A DNA stretch of 64,000 nucleotides, from the NCBI RefSeq assembly GCF_004681975.1, contig NZ_SMLK01000002.1, forward strand, positions 310,001 to 374,000. The letters are read 5' to 3'. The position numbers and the translations under genes are program-made. Origin of the DNA: Ramlibacter humi. Lineage in GTDB: Bacteria; Pseudomonadota; Gammaproteobacteria; Burkholderiales; Burkholderiaceae_C. Of the stretch, positions 56,297-64,000 are shown in pieces; position 1 is the stretch's first letter; every line of letters begins with the position of its first letter. Below the pieces are notes generated by a model. That model had not been told where the DNA came from and searched no databases. It worked only from the letters and a program-made list of their open reading frames with translations.

Positions 56297-56800
56297 TCAG
56301 CCGGCCGACTTCTTCGCCGGCGCGCGCTTGCGCGCCGGCTTGGGCTGGCCGCCGGCGGGGCTGGCCTTCTTCGCGGGCGCCGCGCGGCCGGCCGCCTTCA
56401 CCTGCCGCTCCAGTTCGTCGATGCGGGCGACCAGAGCGTCCACGTCGCGGGCCGACGGCACGCCCAGCTTCTTCAGCGCGCGCGAGACGCGTTCCTCGAA
56501 GATGCTTTCCAGCTTGTCCCATTGGCCCGATGCGCGCGACGAGACGTCGGCGGCCATGCTGGCCATGCGGTTGGTGGCCTCGGAGAGCTTCTCTTCCGCG
56601 GCGGCCTGGGTCTTGCGCTGGATGGTCATGCCTTCCTTGACCAGCGCGTCGAACACCTTGGTGCCTTCCTCCTGCGCCTTGGCGAAGGCGCCCAGGCCCG
56701 CCAGCCAGATCTGGCTGGCCGATTCCTTGACCGTGCCGCCCAGGGGAGCGGACGACTTGCTGCCGGCGGCGCTGCCGGTGGACTTCATTTTCGTGACCAT
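56297..56800 (-). CDS. PhaF/PhaI-like phasin with basic tail
   Basis: A 167-residue polyhydroxyalkanoate-granule-associated protein. The phasin domain (residues 20-125) has VKESASQIWLAGLGAFAKAQEEGTKVFDALVKEGMTIQRKTQ and a coiled-coil (DALVARIDELERQVKAAG). The C-terminal tail (135-167) is AK/P-rich (APAKKASP, KPARKRAPAKKSAG), histone H1-like as in Pseudomonas PhaF, which ties granules to the nucleoid. It coats storage granules. The gene is divergent from the FAR gene (192 bases) and ends at a strong terminator. Confidence 0.9.
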   Translation of the reverse strand: MVTKMKSTGSAAGSKSSAPLGGTVKESASQIWLAGLGAFAKAQEEGTKVFDALVKEGMTIQRKTQAAAEEKLSEATNRMASMAADVSSRASGQWDKLESIFEERVSRALKKLGVPSARDVDALVARIDELERQVKAAGRAAPAKKASPAGGQPKPARKRAPAKKSAG

Positions 56801-56992
56801 GGAAGGCTCCGTGGGTTGCGTGAGTGGCGACGCGCCAAATGTACGTCGCGGGCGTCCCGCGTGTTAGGTGGCGATTCCTAACCTTCTCGATGGGCCTGCC
56901 CAGGCCCGCGCGGGTTTTCGCGGGATCATCTCGCCACCGCCCGGGCCCAGAATCGCCGGGCCAACTTCGAACAATCTCCCCGGAGGAATTCC

Positions 56993-58978
56993 ATGCACTA
57001 CTTCGTCACCGGCGCCACCGGCTTCATCGGCAAGCGGCTGGTCCGCAAGCTCCTGGAGCGCAAAGGCTCGGTCGTGCACTTCCTGATCCGCCGCGAAAGC
57101 GAGGGCAAAGTGGCGGCGCTGCGCGAGTACTGGGGCGTGCCGGCCTCGCGCGCGGTGCCCGTGTTCGGCGACCTGACGGCGAAGAAGCTGGGCGTGGCGG
57201 CGGACGAACTGAAGGCGCTGAAAGGCCAGGTCGACCACGTCTACCACCTGGCCGCGGTGTACGACCTGGAAGCCGACGAGGAAAGCCAGGTGGCGGTGAA
57301 CATCGACGGCACGCGCCACGCGGTGGAATTCGCCAAGGCGGTGGACGCCGGGCACTTCCACCACGTGTCTTCCATCGCCGCGGCCGGCCTGTACGAAGGC
57401 GTGTTCCGCGAGGACATGTTCGACGAGGCCGAGAACTACGAGCACCCGTACTTCATGACCAAGCACGAGAGCGAGAAGGTCGTTCGCACGGAATGCAAGG
57501 TGCCGTGGACCGTGTACCGGCCCGCGATGGTGGTGGGCGACAGCCAGTCGGGCGAGATGGACAAGATCGACGGCCCGTACTACTTCTTCAAGCTGATCCA
57601 GCGCATGCGCCAGCTGCTGCCGCCGTGGATGCCCGCGGTGGGCCTGGAAGGCGGCCGCGTGAACATCGTGCCGGTGGACTTCGTGGTCGACGCGCTCGAC
57701 CACATCAGCCACCTGGAAGGCACGAAGGGCCGCTGCTACCACCTGGTGGACCCGGTGGGCTACCGCGTGGGCGACGTGCTGGACATCTTCTCGCGCGCCG
57801 CGCACGCGCCGCGCATGAACCTGTTCATCAACGCGGCGCTGCTGGGGTTCATTCCCAAGAGCGTGAAGAAGGGCCTGATGGCCGTGGCGCCCGTGCGGCG
57901 CATCCGCAACGCGGTGATGAAGGACCTGGGCCTGCCCGAGGACATGCTCACCTTCGTCAACTACCCCACGCGCTTCGACTGCCGCGAGACGCTGGCCGCG
58001 CTGAAGGGCGCGGGCATAGCATGCCCCAACCTGAAGGACTACGCCTGGCGCCTGTGGGACTACTGGGAGCGCCACCTCGACCCCGACCTGCACATCGACC
58101 GCAGCCTGAAGGGCACGGTGGGCGGCAAGGTGGTGCTGGTGACCGGCGGCTCTTCGGGCATCGGCCTGGCGGCGGCACACAAGTTCGCCGAAGCCGGCGC
58201 GGTCACCATCATCTGCGGCCGCGACCAGGACAAGCTGGACGAAGCCTGCGCCGAAGCCAAGTCACGCGGCTACGCGTTCGTCGCCTACCCGGCCGACCTG
58301 TCGGACATGAACGACGTCGACCGCTTCGTGAAGCTGCTGGAGCAGAACCACGGCGGCGTCGATTTCCTGGTCAACAACGCCGGCCGCTCCATCCGCCGCG
58401 CCATCGAGTCCAGCTACGACCGCTTCCACGACTACGAGCGCACCATGCAGCTCAATTACTTCGGCTGCCTGCGCATCACCATGGGCCTGATGCCGGGCAT
58501 GGTGGCCAAGCGCAAGGGCCACGTGGTGAACATCAGCTCCATCGGCGTGCTGACCAACGCGCCGCGCTTCTCGGCTTACGTGGCCAGCAAGGCCGCGCTC
58601 GACGCCTGGACCCGCTGCGCCGCCAGCGAATTCCAGGACCAGGGCATCACTTTCACCACCATCAACATGCCGCTGGTGCGCACGCCCATGATCGCGCCCA
58701 CCAAGATCTACAACAACGTGCCCACGTTGTCGCCCGAGCAGGCCGCCGACATGATCGCGGAAGCGTGCATCTACAAGCCCGTGCGCGTCGCCACCCGCCT
58801 GGGCATCACCGGCCAAGTGCTGCACGCCCTGGTGCCCAAGGTGGCGCAGATCGTCATGAACACCAGCTTCCGCATGTTTCCGGATTCGTCGGCCGCTAAG
58901 GGGGACAAGGGGGCGAAGCCGCAGCTGTCGCCGGAGGCGATCGCGATGCAGCAGATGATGCGGGGGATTCACTTCTGA
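56993..58978 (+). CDS. alcohol-forming fatty acyl-CoA reductase, two-domain (FACoAR)
   Basis: A 661-residue fusion of two Rossmann domains. The N-terminal extended SDR (GATGFIG 7-13, Tyr153-x3-Lys157 YFMTK, HFHHVSSIAAAGL) is of the FAR_N type. The C-terminal classical SDR has TGGSSGIG 384-391, NNAGRSIRRA, ISSIG about 514-518 and YVASK Tyr529-Lys533. Length and sequence follow the Marinobacter FACoAR (Maqu_2507) class: REDMFDEAENYEHPYFMTKHESEK, GPYYFFKLIQRMR, FSAYVASKAALDAW, MPLVRTPMIAPTKIYNNVPTL. It reduces fatty acyl-CoA through the aldehyde to the alcohol with NADPH. With WS/DGAT at 52607 this closes a wax ester pathway. A GGAGGAATTCC ribosome site lies directly upstream. Confidence 0.92.
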   Translation: MHYFVTGATGFIGKRLVRKLLERKGSVVHFLIRRESEGKVAALREYWGVPASRAVPVFGDLTAKKLGVAADELKALKGQVDHVYHLAAVYDLEADEESQVAVNIDGTRHAVEFAKAVDAGHFHHVSSIAAAGLYEGVFREDMFDEAENYEHPYFMTKHESEKVVRTECKVPWTVYRPAMVVGDSQSGEMDKIDGPYYFFKLIQRMRQLLPPWMPAVGLEGGRVNIVPVDFVVDALDHISHLEGTKGRCYHLVDPVGYRVGDVLDIFSRAAHAPRMNLFINAALLGFIPKSVKKGLMAVAPVRRIRNAVMKDLGLPEDMLTFVNYPTRFDCRETLAALKGAGIACPNLKDYAWRLWDYWERHLDPDLHIDRSLKGTVGGKVVLVTGGSSGIGLAAAHKFAEAGAVTIICGRDQDKLDEACAEAKSRGYAFVAYPADLSDMNDVDRFVKLLEQNHGGVDFLVNNAGRSIRRAIESSYDRFHDYERTMQLNYFGCLRITMGLMPGMVAKRKGHVVNISSIGVLTNAPRFSAYVASKAALDAWTRCAASEFQDQGITFTTINMPLVRTPMIAPTKIYNNVPTLSPEQAADMIAEACIYKPVRVATRLGITGQVLHALVPKVAQIVMNTSFRMFPDSSAAKGDKGAKPQLSPEAIAMQQMMRGIHF

Positions 58979-58996
58979 GGCGCAGAGCCGCCTCGG

Positions 58997-60139
58997 TCAG
59001 GCGGCGCCGATCGCGTCCCGCAACGTTTGCACCACGGTCTCCTGCTGTTCCGGCGTCAGGCCGAGCCAGAGGGGCAGACGGACCAGCCGAGATGCGATGG
59101 AGTCTGTGACGGCGAGGTCGCCGGCCGTGCGCCCGTATTTGCGCCCGGCAGGCGAGCTGTGCAGCGGGACGTAGTGGAACAATCCGTAGATGCCGGCGTC
59201 CTTCATGGCGGCCAGCACACGCGAGCGGTCGATGCGCTCGTCGAGCAGCACGTAGTACATGTGCGCGTTGTGCTGGCAATGCGACGGGACGACCGGGCGC
59301 CGAAGCAGTCCTTGCGCCTCCAGCGGCGCGCAGGCGGCGTGGTAACGGTCCCAGGCCTGCAGCCTGGCCCTGGTGATGGATCCGGACTCCTGCAGCTGCG
59401 CCCACAGGAAGGCCGCGACCAGCTCACTCGGCAGGTAGGACGACCCGACGTCCTGCCAGGTGTACTTGTCGACTTGCCCGCGGTAGAAGCGGCTGCGGTC
59501 GGTGCCCTTCTCGCGGATGATTTCCGCGCGCTCGACCAGCCGGTCGTCGTTCACCAGCAAGGCTCCGCCTTCGCCCGAGATGACGTTCTTGGTCTCATGG
59601 AAGCTCAGGGTGCCCAGGGCGCCGATGGTCCCCAGCGGCCGCCCCCGGTAGGACGATTCGCTGCCCTGTGCCGCGTCTTCCACGACCGCCAGGCCGTACC
59701 GGCTCGCGATGGCCATCAGTTCATCCATCTCGCAGGACACGCCGGCGTAGTGGACCGGCGCGATGGCTTTGGTCCGGGGGGTGATGGCGGCTTCGACCAG
59801 CCGCTCGTCCAGGTTGAGCGTGTCGGGCCGGACGTCCACGAACACCGGCACACCCCCGCGCAGCACGAAGGCGTTTGCCGTCGACACGAAGGTATAGCTG
59901 GGCATGATGACTTCGTCGCCCGGACGGATGTCCAGCAGCAGCGCCGCCATCTCGAGCGCGGCTGTGCACGAATGCGTGAGCAGCGCCCGGCGCGTGCCCG
60001 TGTGCTGCTCCAGCCATGCGCTGCACTGGCGGGTGAAGGGGCCGTCACCGGCCAGGTGGGCGTTCTGGTGCGCCTGCTGGATGTACTCCAGCTCCCGGCC
60101 GGTCATGTAGGGACGGTTGAATCCGATCTTATTGGCCAT
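58997..60139 (-). CDS. WecE/RffA-type dTDP-4-amino-4,6-dideoxyhexose transaminase
   Basis: A 380-residue DegT/DnrJ/EryC1 aminotransferase of the WecE group (usual length about 376). IGFNRPYMTGRELEYIQQAHQNAHLAGDGPFTRQCSAWLEQ, LTHSCTAALEMAALLLDIRPGDEVIMPSYTFVSTANAFVL, VEDAAQGSE with SFHETKNVISGEGG, Lys184 for PLP, and the final SRLVRLPLWLGLTPEQQE. It aminates dTDP-4-keto-6-deoxyglucose to the 4-amino-fucose precursor used in ECA or O-antigen. It overlaps the dioxygenase gene by 11 bases; the ATG at 60139 is the only start before the conserved part. The matching nucleotidyltransferase and dehydratase are not in the window. Confidence 0.92.
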   Translation of the reverse strand: MANKIGFNRPYMTGRELEYIQQAHQNAHLAGDGPFTRQCSAWLEQHTGTRRALLTHSCTAALEMAALLLDIRPGDEVIMPSYTFVSTANAFVLRGGVPVFVDVRPDTLNLDERLVEAAITPRTKAIAPVHYAGVSCEMDELMAIASRYGLAVVEDAAQGSESSYRGRPLGTIGALGTLSFHETKNVISGEGGALLVNDDRLVERAEIIREKGTDRSRFYRGQVDKYTWQDVGSSYLPSELVAAFLWAQLQESGSITRARLQAWDRYHAACAPLEAQGLLRRPVVPSHCQHNAHMYYVLLDERIDRSRVLAAMKDAGIYGLFHYVPLHSSPAGRKYGRTAGDLAVTDSIASRLVRLPLWLGLTPEQQETVVQTLRDAIGAA

Positions 60140-60959
60140 CTTTCGCCTTTCCCAGACGCGCCTGGCGCCGCGCGCGGTAGTCGTCCGCCGAGTCGGCGGG
60201 CCTGTAGGTGGAGCCGCTGCGGCGCACGGCCAGCGGACTCGCGCCTGCCGGAGCATCGAGCGTGACCTGCTGGGCCAGCAAGGGAATGCCGAACAGCGTG
60301 TTCACCGCGCGCCGCGGCGCATTGCTGCGGTTGGTGCCGCCGCGATGGAAGGTCATCGCGTCGAACACGACGAGCGAGCCGGCCGGCGCGTCCACCCCGT
60401 GCTCCCAGCCGCGGATGAAGGCGTCGCTGGGCAGGTGCGGGAAGCGATGGGACGCCGGCAGGAAGGTGGTGCCGCCGCTCTCGCCATTGAACGGATCCAG
60501 AGTGCAGAGGAAACCCAGAGCGATCGGCGCGCTGTTCACCCAGCTCTGGTAGGGCAGGTCGCGGTGCCACCTTTGCTGCTGGTGGCGCTGGCCGGCCGCC
60601 GGCATGACCACACCGTTTTGCTGCAGCACGATGGCGGCCGGGCCGAGCAGGCGTTCGACGATGCAGTCCACCACCGGATGCTCGATCAGGCTCCAGAACA
60701 GCGAGTCTTCGCAACAAGGCGCGCGCACCTGGCCCGATTCGCCGATGGCCTGCAAGGCGTCGTCGCCGCCCGCGCGGGCGGTTTGTTCCTGCAGCAAGCG
60801 ATCCAACGCGGAGCCGAGCTGCGTCACCAGGGACGGTTCCAGCGCATCTGGAAGCACCGCGAACCCGACCCGCTCCAGGCTCTCGAGAGCTTCCGAAAGC
60901 CACCCGGGGTCGCCGGGGTTCTGCGCTGCGCGCGTGGCGCCATAACTTTGTTCGACCAT
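60129..60959 (-). CDS. PhyH-family Fe(II)/2-oxoglutarate dioxygenase
   Basis: A 276-residue phytanoyl-CoA-dioxygenase-like protein. The metal triad is HRD (His132, Asp134) and His205 (FHRGGTNRS), with an arginine near 217 for 2-oxoglutarate. GSGQ-type cues: GFAVLPDALEPSLVTQLG at the start, SGGTTFLPASHRFPH and AGSLVVFDAMTFHRGG later. Such enzymes hydroxylate lipids, sugars or small molecules. In a surface-glycan cluster it may modify a sugar or its acyl group. It lies between the aminotransferase and methyltransferases. Confidence 0.85.
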   Translation of the reverse strand: MVEQSYGATRAAQNPGDPGWLSEALESLERVGFAVLPDALEPSLVTQLGSALDRLLQEQTARAGGDDALQAIGESGQVRAPCCEDSLFWSLIEHPVVDCIVERLLGPAAIVLQQNGVVMPAAGQRHQQQRWHRDLPYQSWVNSAPIALGFLCTLDPFNGESGGTTFLPASHRFPHLPSDAFIRGWEHGVDAPAGSLVVFDAMTFHRGGTNRSNAPRRAVNTLFGIPLLAQQVTLDAPAGASPLAVRRSGSTYRPADSADDYRARRQARLGKAKDGQ

Positions 60960-60971
60960 CAGGTCCTCCTC

Positions 60972-62105
60972 TCAGGCCGCAACGAGATCATCCCAGGAGA
61001 GGCAACGGATGCCCGCGGCCTCGAAGCGCGCGCGCAGCCGAGCCTGCCATCGGGGGTGCGTGGCCAGCAGCAACTGGTGCCGATCCGGCTCGAGCTGGGC
61101 GGGGTCGATGACGGGCAAGCCCCAGTCGTCGCCCACCGGGACGTCGGCGCTGATCGCGTGGACACGCGACCACGCCCGCGGGGCGTAAGCCCTGAGCGTC
61201 TGTGCCGCCTCGCCGTTGCCGAAGGCCACCAGGTGCTTCTCCGGGAGCGTGCGCTCCAGCAGGTTGGCATCCAGCGCGGCCCAGCGGCCCAGGTAGCCGC
61301 CGCGCTGCCTTGCCAGGGCCAGGCTGGGCAGGCGCTGTGTCCGCAAGGAGGTGAGCGCTCCGATCGGGAAGCGTCCGTGTGCCAGTCGCAGTCCCTGGAA
61401 GCCCGCCGGCGCGCGGAGAGCCGACTTGGCCTCCAGCCCGCTGCACGCGGCCAGTGTCCGCACGGTCTCCGTGGAAAGGGTGTGCAGGTGGTCGTTGAGC
61501 AGGAGCTCGGACGAAGGCGTCCTGTCGTCGGGCCAGACGAGCACGCAGATACCACCCGGCCGCAATGCCCTCGCGATCCCGGAGAGGAACGCCGCGGGCG
61601 CCGTTGTGTGCTCCAGGACGTTGATGCTCACCACAAGGTCGGCCACGAGGCCGGGGCCGAGCGTCGGCGCGGTGTCAATACCGCGCTGGGCGGCCTGGGC
61701 GCGCGGCAGCGCCGCGGGTTCCACGCCCATCCTGCGCGCAGCCGGCCAGCGGCGACCCAGCAGCGTCAGCAGCGCCCCGTTGCCGCAACCGACGTCGAGG
61801 ATGGCCGCAGGCGCACTGGGGATGGCGTCGGCGACGACGTCGGCGTAGCCCGAGTGCCGTTGCAGGTCGAAGGCGTTGTCGGCCTTGGCATTCAGCACGT
61901 AGGCCGGTTCGGCCGAGCGGGCCTTGTGGAAGGTCCTTTCCGCCGCGCGGAACACCGATGCGCAGGCCACGCAGTGCCACTTGGACAAGGGCTGGCCCAC
62001 CACCAGGCCGTCGCTGCGCATGGATCGCGTGCCGGGCGAGGGCAGGGCGATGGTGTCCGCGCTGCCGCAGACGGAACAGGGGCGGGCCCGGGTGCGCAGC
62101 CTCAT
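60972..62105 (-). CDS. C-methyltransferase-like SAM enzyme with zinc N-terminus
   Basis: A 377-residue protein with three parts. A putative zinc-binding N-terminus has Cys10, 13, 45 and 48 (PCSVCG, HCVACAS). A Rossmann SAM domain has ILDVGCGNGALLTLLG (102-117) and VVSINVLEHTTAPAAFLSGIARALRPGGICVLVWPDD. A C-terminal part (about 300-377) has VAFGNGEAAQTLRAY and HAISADVP. The three-part plan matches sugar C-methyltransferases of the TylCIII/NovU type (Methyltransf_13/14). It probably methylates a nucleotide sugar. ATGA with the next gene fixes the start at 62105. Confidence 0.82.
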   Translation of the reverse strand: MRLRTRARPCSVCGSADTIALPSPGTRSMRSDGLVVGQPLSKWHCVACASVFRAAERTFHKARSAEPAYVLNAKADNAFDLQRHSGYADVVADAIPSAPAAILDVGCGNGALLTLLGRRWPAARRMGVEPAALPRAQAAQRGIDTAPTLGPGLVADLVVSINVLEHTTAPAAFLSGIARALRPGGICVLVWPDDRTPSSELLLNDHLHTLSTETVRTLAACSGLEAKSALRAPAGFQGLRLAHGRFPIGALTSLRTQRLPSLALARQRGGYLGRWAALDANLLERTLPEKHLVAFGNGEAAQTLRAYAPRAWSRVHAISADVPVGDDWGLPVIDPAQLEPDRHQLLLATHPRWQARLRARFEAAGIRCLSWDDLVAA

Positions 62106-62722
62106 GGCGTCGCGGTCGCCTCCATGATGCAATGGGTGTAGGGGATCCAGCGGCGGTGCCGCACCAGCACGCGCACATCGTCGAAACGCCTGCGCATCAG
62201 CTGCTCGTAACCCTCCTTCGTCCTTACGTTCTGCCCACGGTCGTTCTCGATCAGGAGCCTGGCGATGCGGCTCTGGCCGTCGGCAAAGACGGGGTCGATC
62301 GTGACGAGCCGGCCGCCCGGCTTGAGCGCGGCCCGCGCGGTGCTCAGCAGGCCGGTGGCCACTGCGTCGTCCATGTGGTGGAGCACACCCGTCGCGAGCA
62401 CGATGTCGAACGGCTCCAGGCCGGCGACGTCGGCTGGCGAGAGTTCCTTGCAGGTGAAGGTGCCGTTCTCGCCGAACCTCCGGCGAGCGCTGTCGATGTA
62501 GCCCGGATCGATGTCAAAGCCCCAATACTTCACGGGCGGCAGGTAGCCGAGGATGTCGGCAGGCCCGCAGCCGATGTCCAGGATCGCGTCGCCGGGGCGG
62601 GCGCGGATGTGCGTGCGGGCCAGGTAGGTCCAGCCGGAGCGCGCTCCCATCGCGTACTGGAAGGCCGTGTACAGGGCCGGGAGGTTCAGGCACGCGCGGA
62701 TGCCGGTAGTGATCTGGCTCAT
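62102..62722 (-). CDS. class I SAM-dependent methyltransferase
   Basis: A 206-residue methyltransferase. DAILDIGCGPADILGYLP (about 46-63) is the SAM motif, then YWGFDIDPGYIDSARRRF and FDIVLATGVLHHMDDAVATGLLSTARAALKPGGRLVTIDPVFADGQS. The acceptor is unknown; neighbours suggest a glycan or lipid. It is coupled to the downstream C-methyltransferase gene by ATGA and follows the next upstream gene by four bases. Confidence 0.82.
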   Translation of the reverse strand: MSQITTGIRACLNLPALYTAFQYAMGARSGWTYLARTHIRARPGDAILDIGCGPADILGYLPPVKYWGFDIDPGYIDSARRRFGENGTFTCKELSPADVAGLEPFDIVLATGVLHHMDDAVATGLLSTARAALKPGGRLVTIDPVFADGQSRIARLLIENDRGQNVRTKEGYEQLMRRRFDDVRVLVRHRRWIPYTHCIMEATATP

Positions 62723-62726
62723 GGTG

Positions 62727-63623
62727 TCAGGCGCCCGCCTTGGTTAGGGTGCATTTCATGACCGGTTGCAGTGCCGCCGGCAGGAAGCGCAGCGCGCGCG
62801 ACAGGCCGCTGCGCACGATGGCCGAAGCCACCCAGGCGATGGCTTCGCCGCGTCGCGCGGCGAAGCCGGGATCGTGCGCCGCACGTTCGAAGAAGGTCGC
62901 CAGCAGCGTGCGGTCGAAGCTGCAGGCGAGGTCGGTGTGCTTGCGGCAAACACGACCCACCTGGAGTACGTTGATCCAGTTGAGCGAATGCCAGGTGCCC
63001 TGCGGGTCGGGAACCGCCTTGGACGCCAGGATGCGGCGTCCGAGGACCTTTTCGGTCAGCCGTTTGGAGCCCAGGGTGGGCATGTTGAAGTGAGGCTCGT
63101 ACGGGAAGAGATAGTTCGGGCAGATGAACAGGTAGCTGGCGCCGGGCCGCAGCGCGCGGCCGACGCAGGCGATCGCCTCCGGCACGCTACCCACATGCTC
63201 CATCACGTTCAACGAAAACGCGAAATCGTAGCGCGAGACTTCCTGCAGATCCTCGACGGGGATGGGCAGGACCCGGGGGCCAACGCCGCGGCTGCGAGCA
63301 AACGCGAGGACCACGTCCTGCAACTCGGCGAAGCCGGAAAAGCCGTGCCCGATCGGCTCCAGCGCATGGACCTCGTAGCCCAGCGCCCGCAGGTGGCAGC
63401 TCATGAGCATCAGCCCGGCGCCGACTTCCAGGATGGCCGCGCCGGGCGGAAGTTCACGCAAGCGGGCGTCGATGGACTGGCGCGCGAACTTCGCTTCTTG
63501 CACGAAGACGTCCAGCAGTGGCGTCAACGCGGGCCGGTGCTGCGCGACGTGGTCCGCCACCTCCGCCAGGAAGGCGACGAGGCCGCCGTCGGCGCTATCG
63601 GACGCCTCAGGCGCGGCTGACAA
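62727..63623 (-). CDS. class I SAM-dependent methyltransferase (second)
   Basis: A 298-residue methyltransferase with AILEVGAGLMLMSCHLRALGYEVHALEPIG (about 69-98), YDFAFSLNVMEHVGSVPEAIACVGRALRPGASYLFICPNYLFPYEPHFNMPTLG and a C-terminal region of about 100 residues that I do not recognise. It resembles methyltransferases of glycan clusters. Its start overlaps the end of the transporter gene at 63607 by 17 bases, so the cluster reads as one operon. Confidence 0.8.
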   Translation of the reverse strand: MSAAPEASDSADGGLVAFLAEVADHVAQHRPALTPLLDVFVQEAKFARQSIDARLRELPPGAAILEVGAGLMLMSCHLRALGYEVHALEPIGHGFSGFAELQDVVLAFARSRGVGPRVLPIPVEDLQEVSRYDFAFSLNVMEHVGSVPEAIACVGRALRPGASYLFICPNYLFPYEPHFNMPTLGSKRLTEKVLGRRILASKAVPDPQGTWHSLNWINVLQVGRVCRKHTDLACSFDRTLLATFFERAAHDPGFAARRGEAIAWVASAIVRSGLSRALRFLPAALQPVMKCTLTKAGA

Positions 63624-63990
63624 GGACGACTCCCAGGATGATGAGAAAGATGCCTGCCAGCTTCATCGCCGGGAGCGGGTCATGAAACAGCAGCGCACTG
63701 GCGAGCGTGACGATGGCGATGATCAGCCCGATGTAGAGGGGAAACGCCAGCGAGACATCGAACCTCTCCACTACGAACATCCACGCGACCGCGCCGACCA
63801 GCGCCGCGATGTAGGCCGACGCGATCCACGGGTCGGTGAGGTAGAACCAAGCCCGGGTTAGCTTGTCGGGGGGCAAGGTGGCATGGGCCGCCAGGTGGCG
63901 GAGCCGCCAGGCGCTCATGAGCTGGCTGTAGGCCACGAGGAGGATCGTGGGCAGCGCATGGAGGATGACGCTCAAGCCGGTGCCTCCCAT
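63607..63990 (-). CDS. small DMT-superfamily membrane transporter (EamA/SMR-like)
   Basis: A 127-residue protein with four hydrophobic helices: VILHALPTILLVAYSQLM, WIASAYIAALVGAVAWMFVVERF, LAFPLYIGLIIAIVTLASALLF and MKLAGIFLIILGVVLVSRA. The V-E-R-F-D-V-S-L-A-F-P-L-Y segment resembles the conserved Y-x-x-x-x-x-A-Y-x-L of SMR/ArnE-F-type flippases. In a surface-glycan operon it may flip a lipid-linked sugar. The gene starts ten bases from the window edge; the TTG downstream of the ATG is an alternative start. Confidence 0.75.
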   Translation of the reverse strand: MGGTGLSVILHALPTILLVAYSQLMSAWRLRHLAAHATLPPDKLTRAWFYLTDPWIASAYIAALVGAVAWMFVVERFDVSLAFPLYIGLIIAIVTLASALLFHDPLPAMKLAGIFLIILGVVLVSRA

Positions 63991-64000
63991 TCGGCGAGGC

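Noticed and set aside
1-64000. tRNA, rRNA, CRISPR arrays, integrases or complete insertion sequences
   Set aside because: No cloverleaf, array-type spacing, transposase or phage motif was seen in a reading of the whole window.

Overview
The window is a gene-dense, uniformly GC-rich stretch of bacterial chromosome. Its layout and protein families (TRAP and Bmp-type transporters, IorAB, XdhAB with a distant XdhC, PuuE/PuuD ureide genes, PHA granule proteins, many ATGA, TGATG and GTGA junctions, 5-HIU hydrolase) point to a betaproteobacterium of the order Burkholderiales, most like Comamonadaceae such as Ramlibacter or Variovorax. That placement is inferred from protein resemblance, not from a marker gene. 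No rRNA, tRNA, CRISPR array, prophage or complete insertion sequence was seen.

Region 1 (1-11 kb) is a ureide/purine degradation block. A minus-strand operon carries a GntR regulator, allantoinase PuuE, a fused UraD-AllC protein and an M20 hydrolase. Divergent from it is uraH, followed by xdhC, puuD and a glycerate kinase on the plus strand. A perfect 14-bp palindrome sits in the GntR/uraH divergent promoter. Region 2 (11-20 kb) holds an orphan GT9 glycosyltransferase, then a thioesterase-DctM-DctQ-DctP TRAP operon, then IorB-IorA with a divergent LysR gene; together these look suited to uptake and use of aryl/keto acids. Region 3 (20-28 kb) is a DUF3999/DUF2339 membrane pair, an unusual alpha/beta-hydrolase and several small unknown genes. 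Region 4 (28-42 kb) returns to purines: xanthine dehydrogenase (XdhB, XdhA), a divergent LysR gene translationally coupled to a nucleoside-type ABC transporter (ATPase, two permeases, Bmp lipoprotein), and an adenine deaminase, with a surface-adhesin-E-like protein and a FimV-like protein in between. The purine genes of regions 1 and 4 together would take adenine or imported nucleosides through hypoxanthine, xanthine, urate, 5-hydroxyisourate, OHCU, allantoin and allantoate toward glyoxylate and glycerate.

Region 5 (42-52 kb) holds amidohydrolases (DUF2817, M20, ArgE), a Liv-type binding protein, and an overlapping chain of molybdopterin oxidoreductase, aminopeptidase-like lipoprotein, PHA-granule-type protein and CaiB-type CoA transferase. 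Region 6 (52-59 kb) is the most striking: acyl-CoA-binding protein, wax ester synthase/DGAT, hemerythrin, a TPR protein, a TetR regulator, a PhaF-like phasin and a two-domain alcohol-forming fatty acyl-CoA reductase of the marine wax-producer type, which together spell a wax-ester storage pathway. Region 7 (59-64 kb) is the start of a surface-glycan locus: a WecE-type aminotransferase, a PhyH dioxygenase, three methyltransferases and a small membrane transporter, running off the right edge.

Several non-autonomous inverted-repeat elements are scattered through the window. Two of the same family lie in frame inside genes (iorB and xdhA) at domain linkers, another forms the C-terminal tail of the ABC ATPase, and a fourth separates the two permeases.
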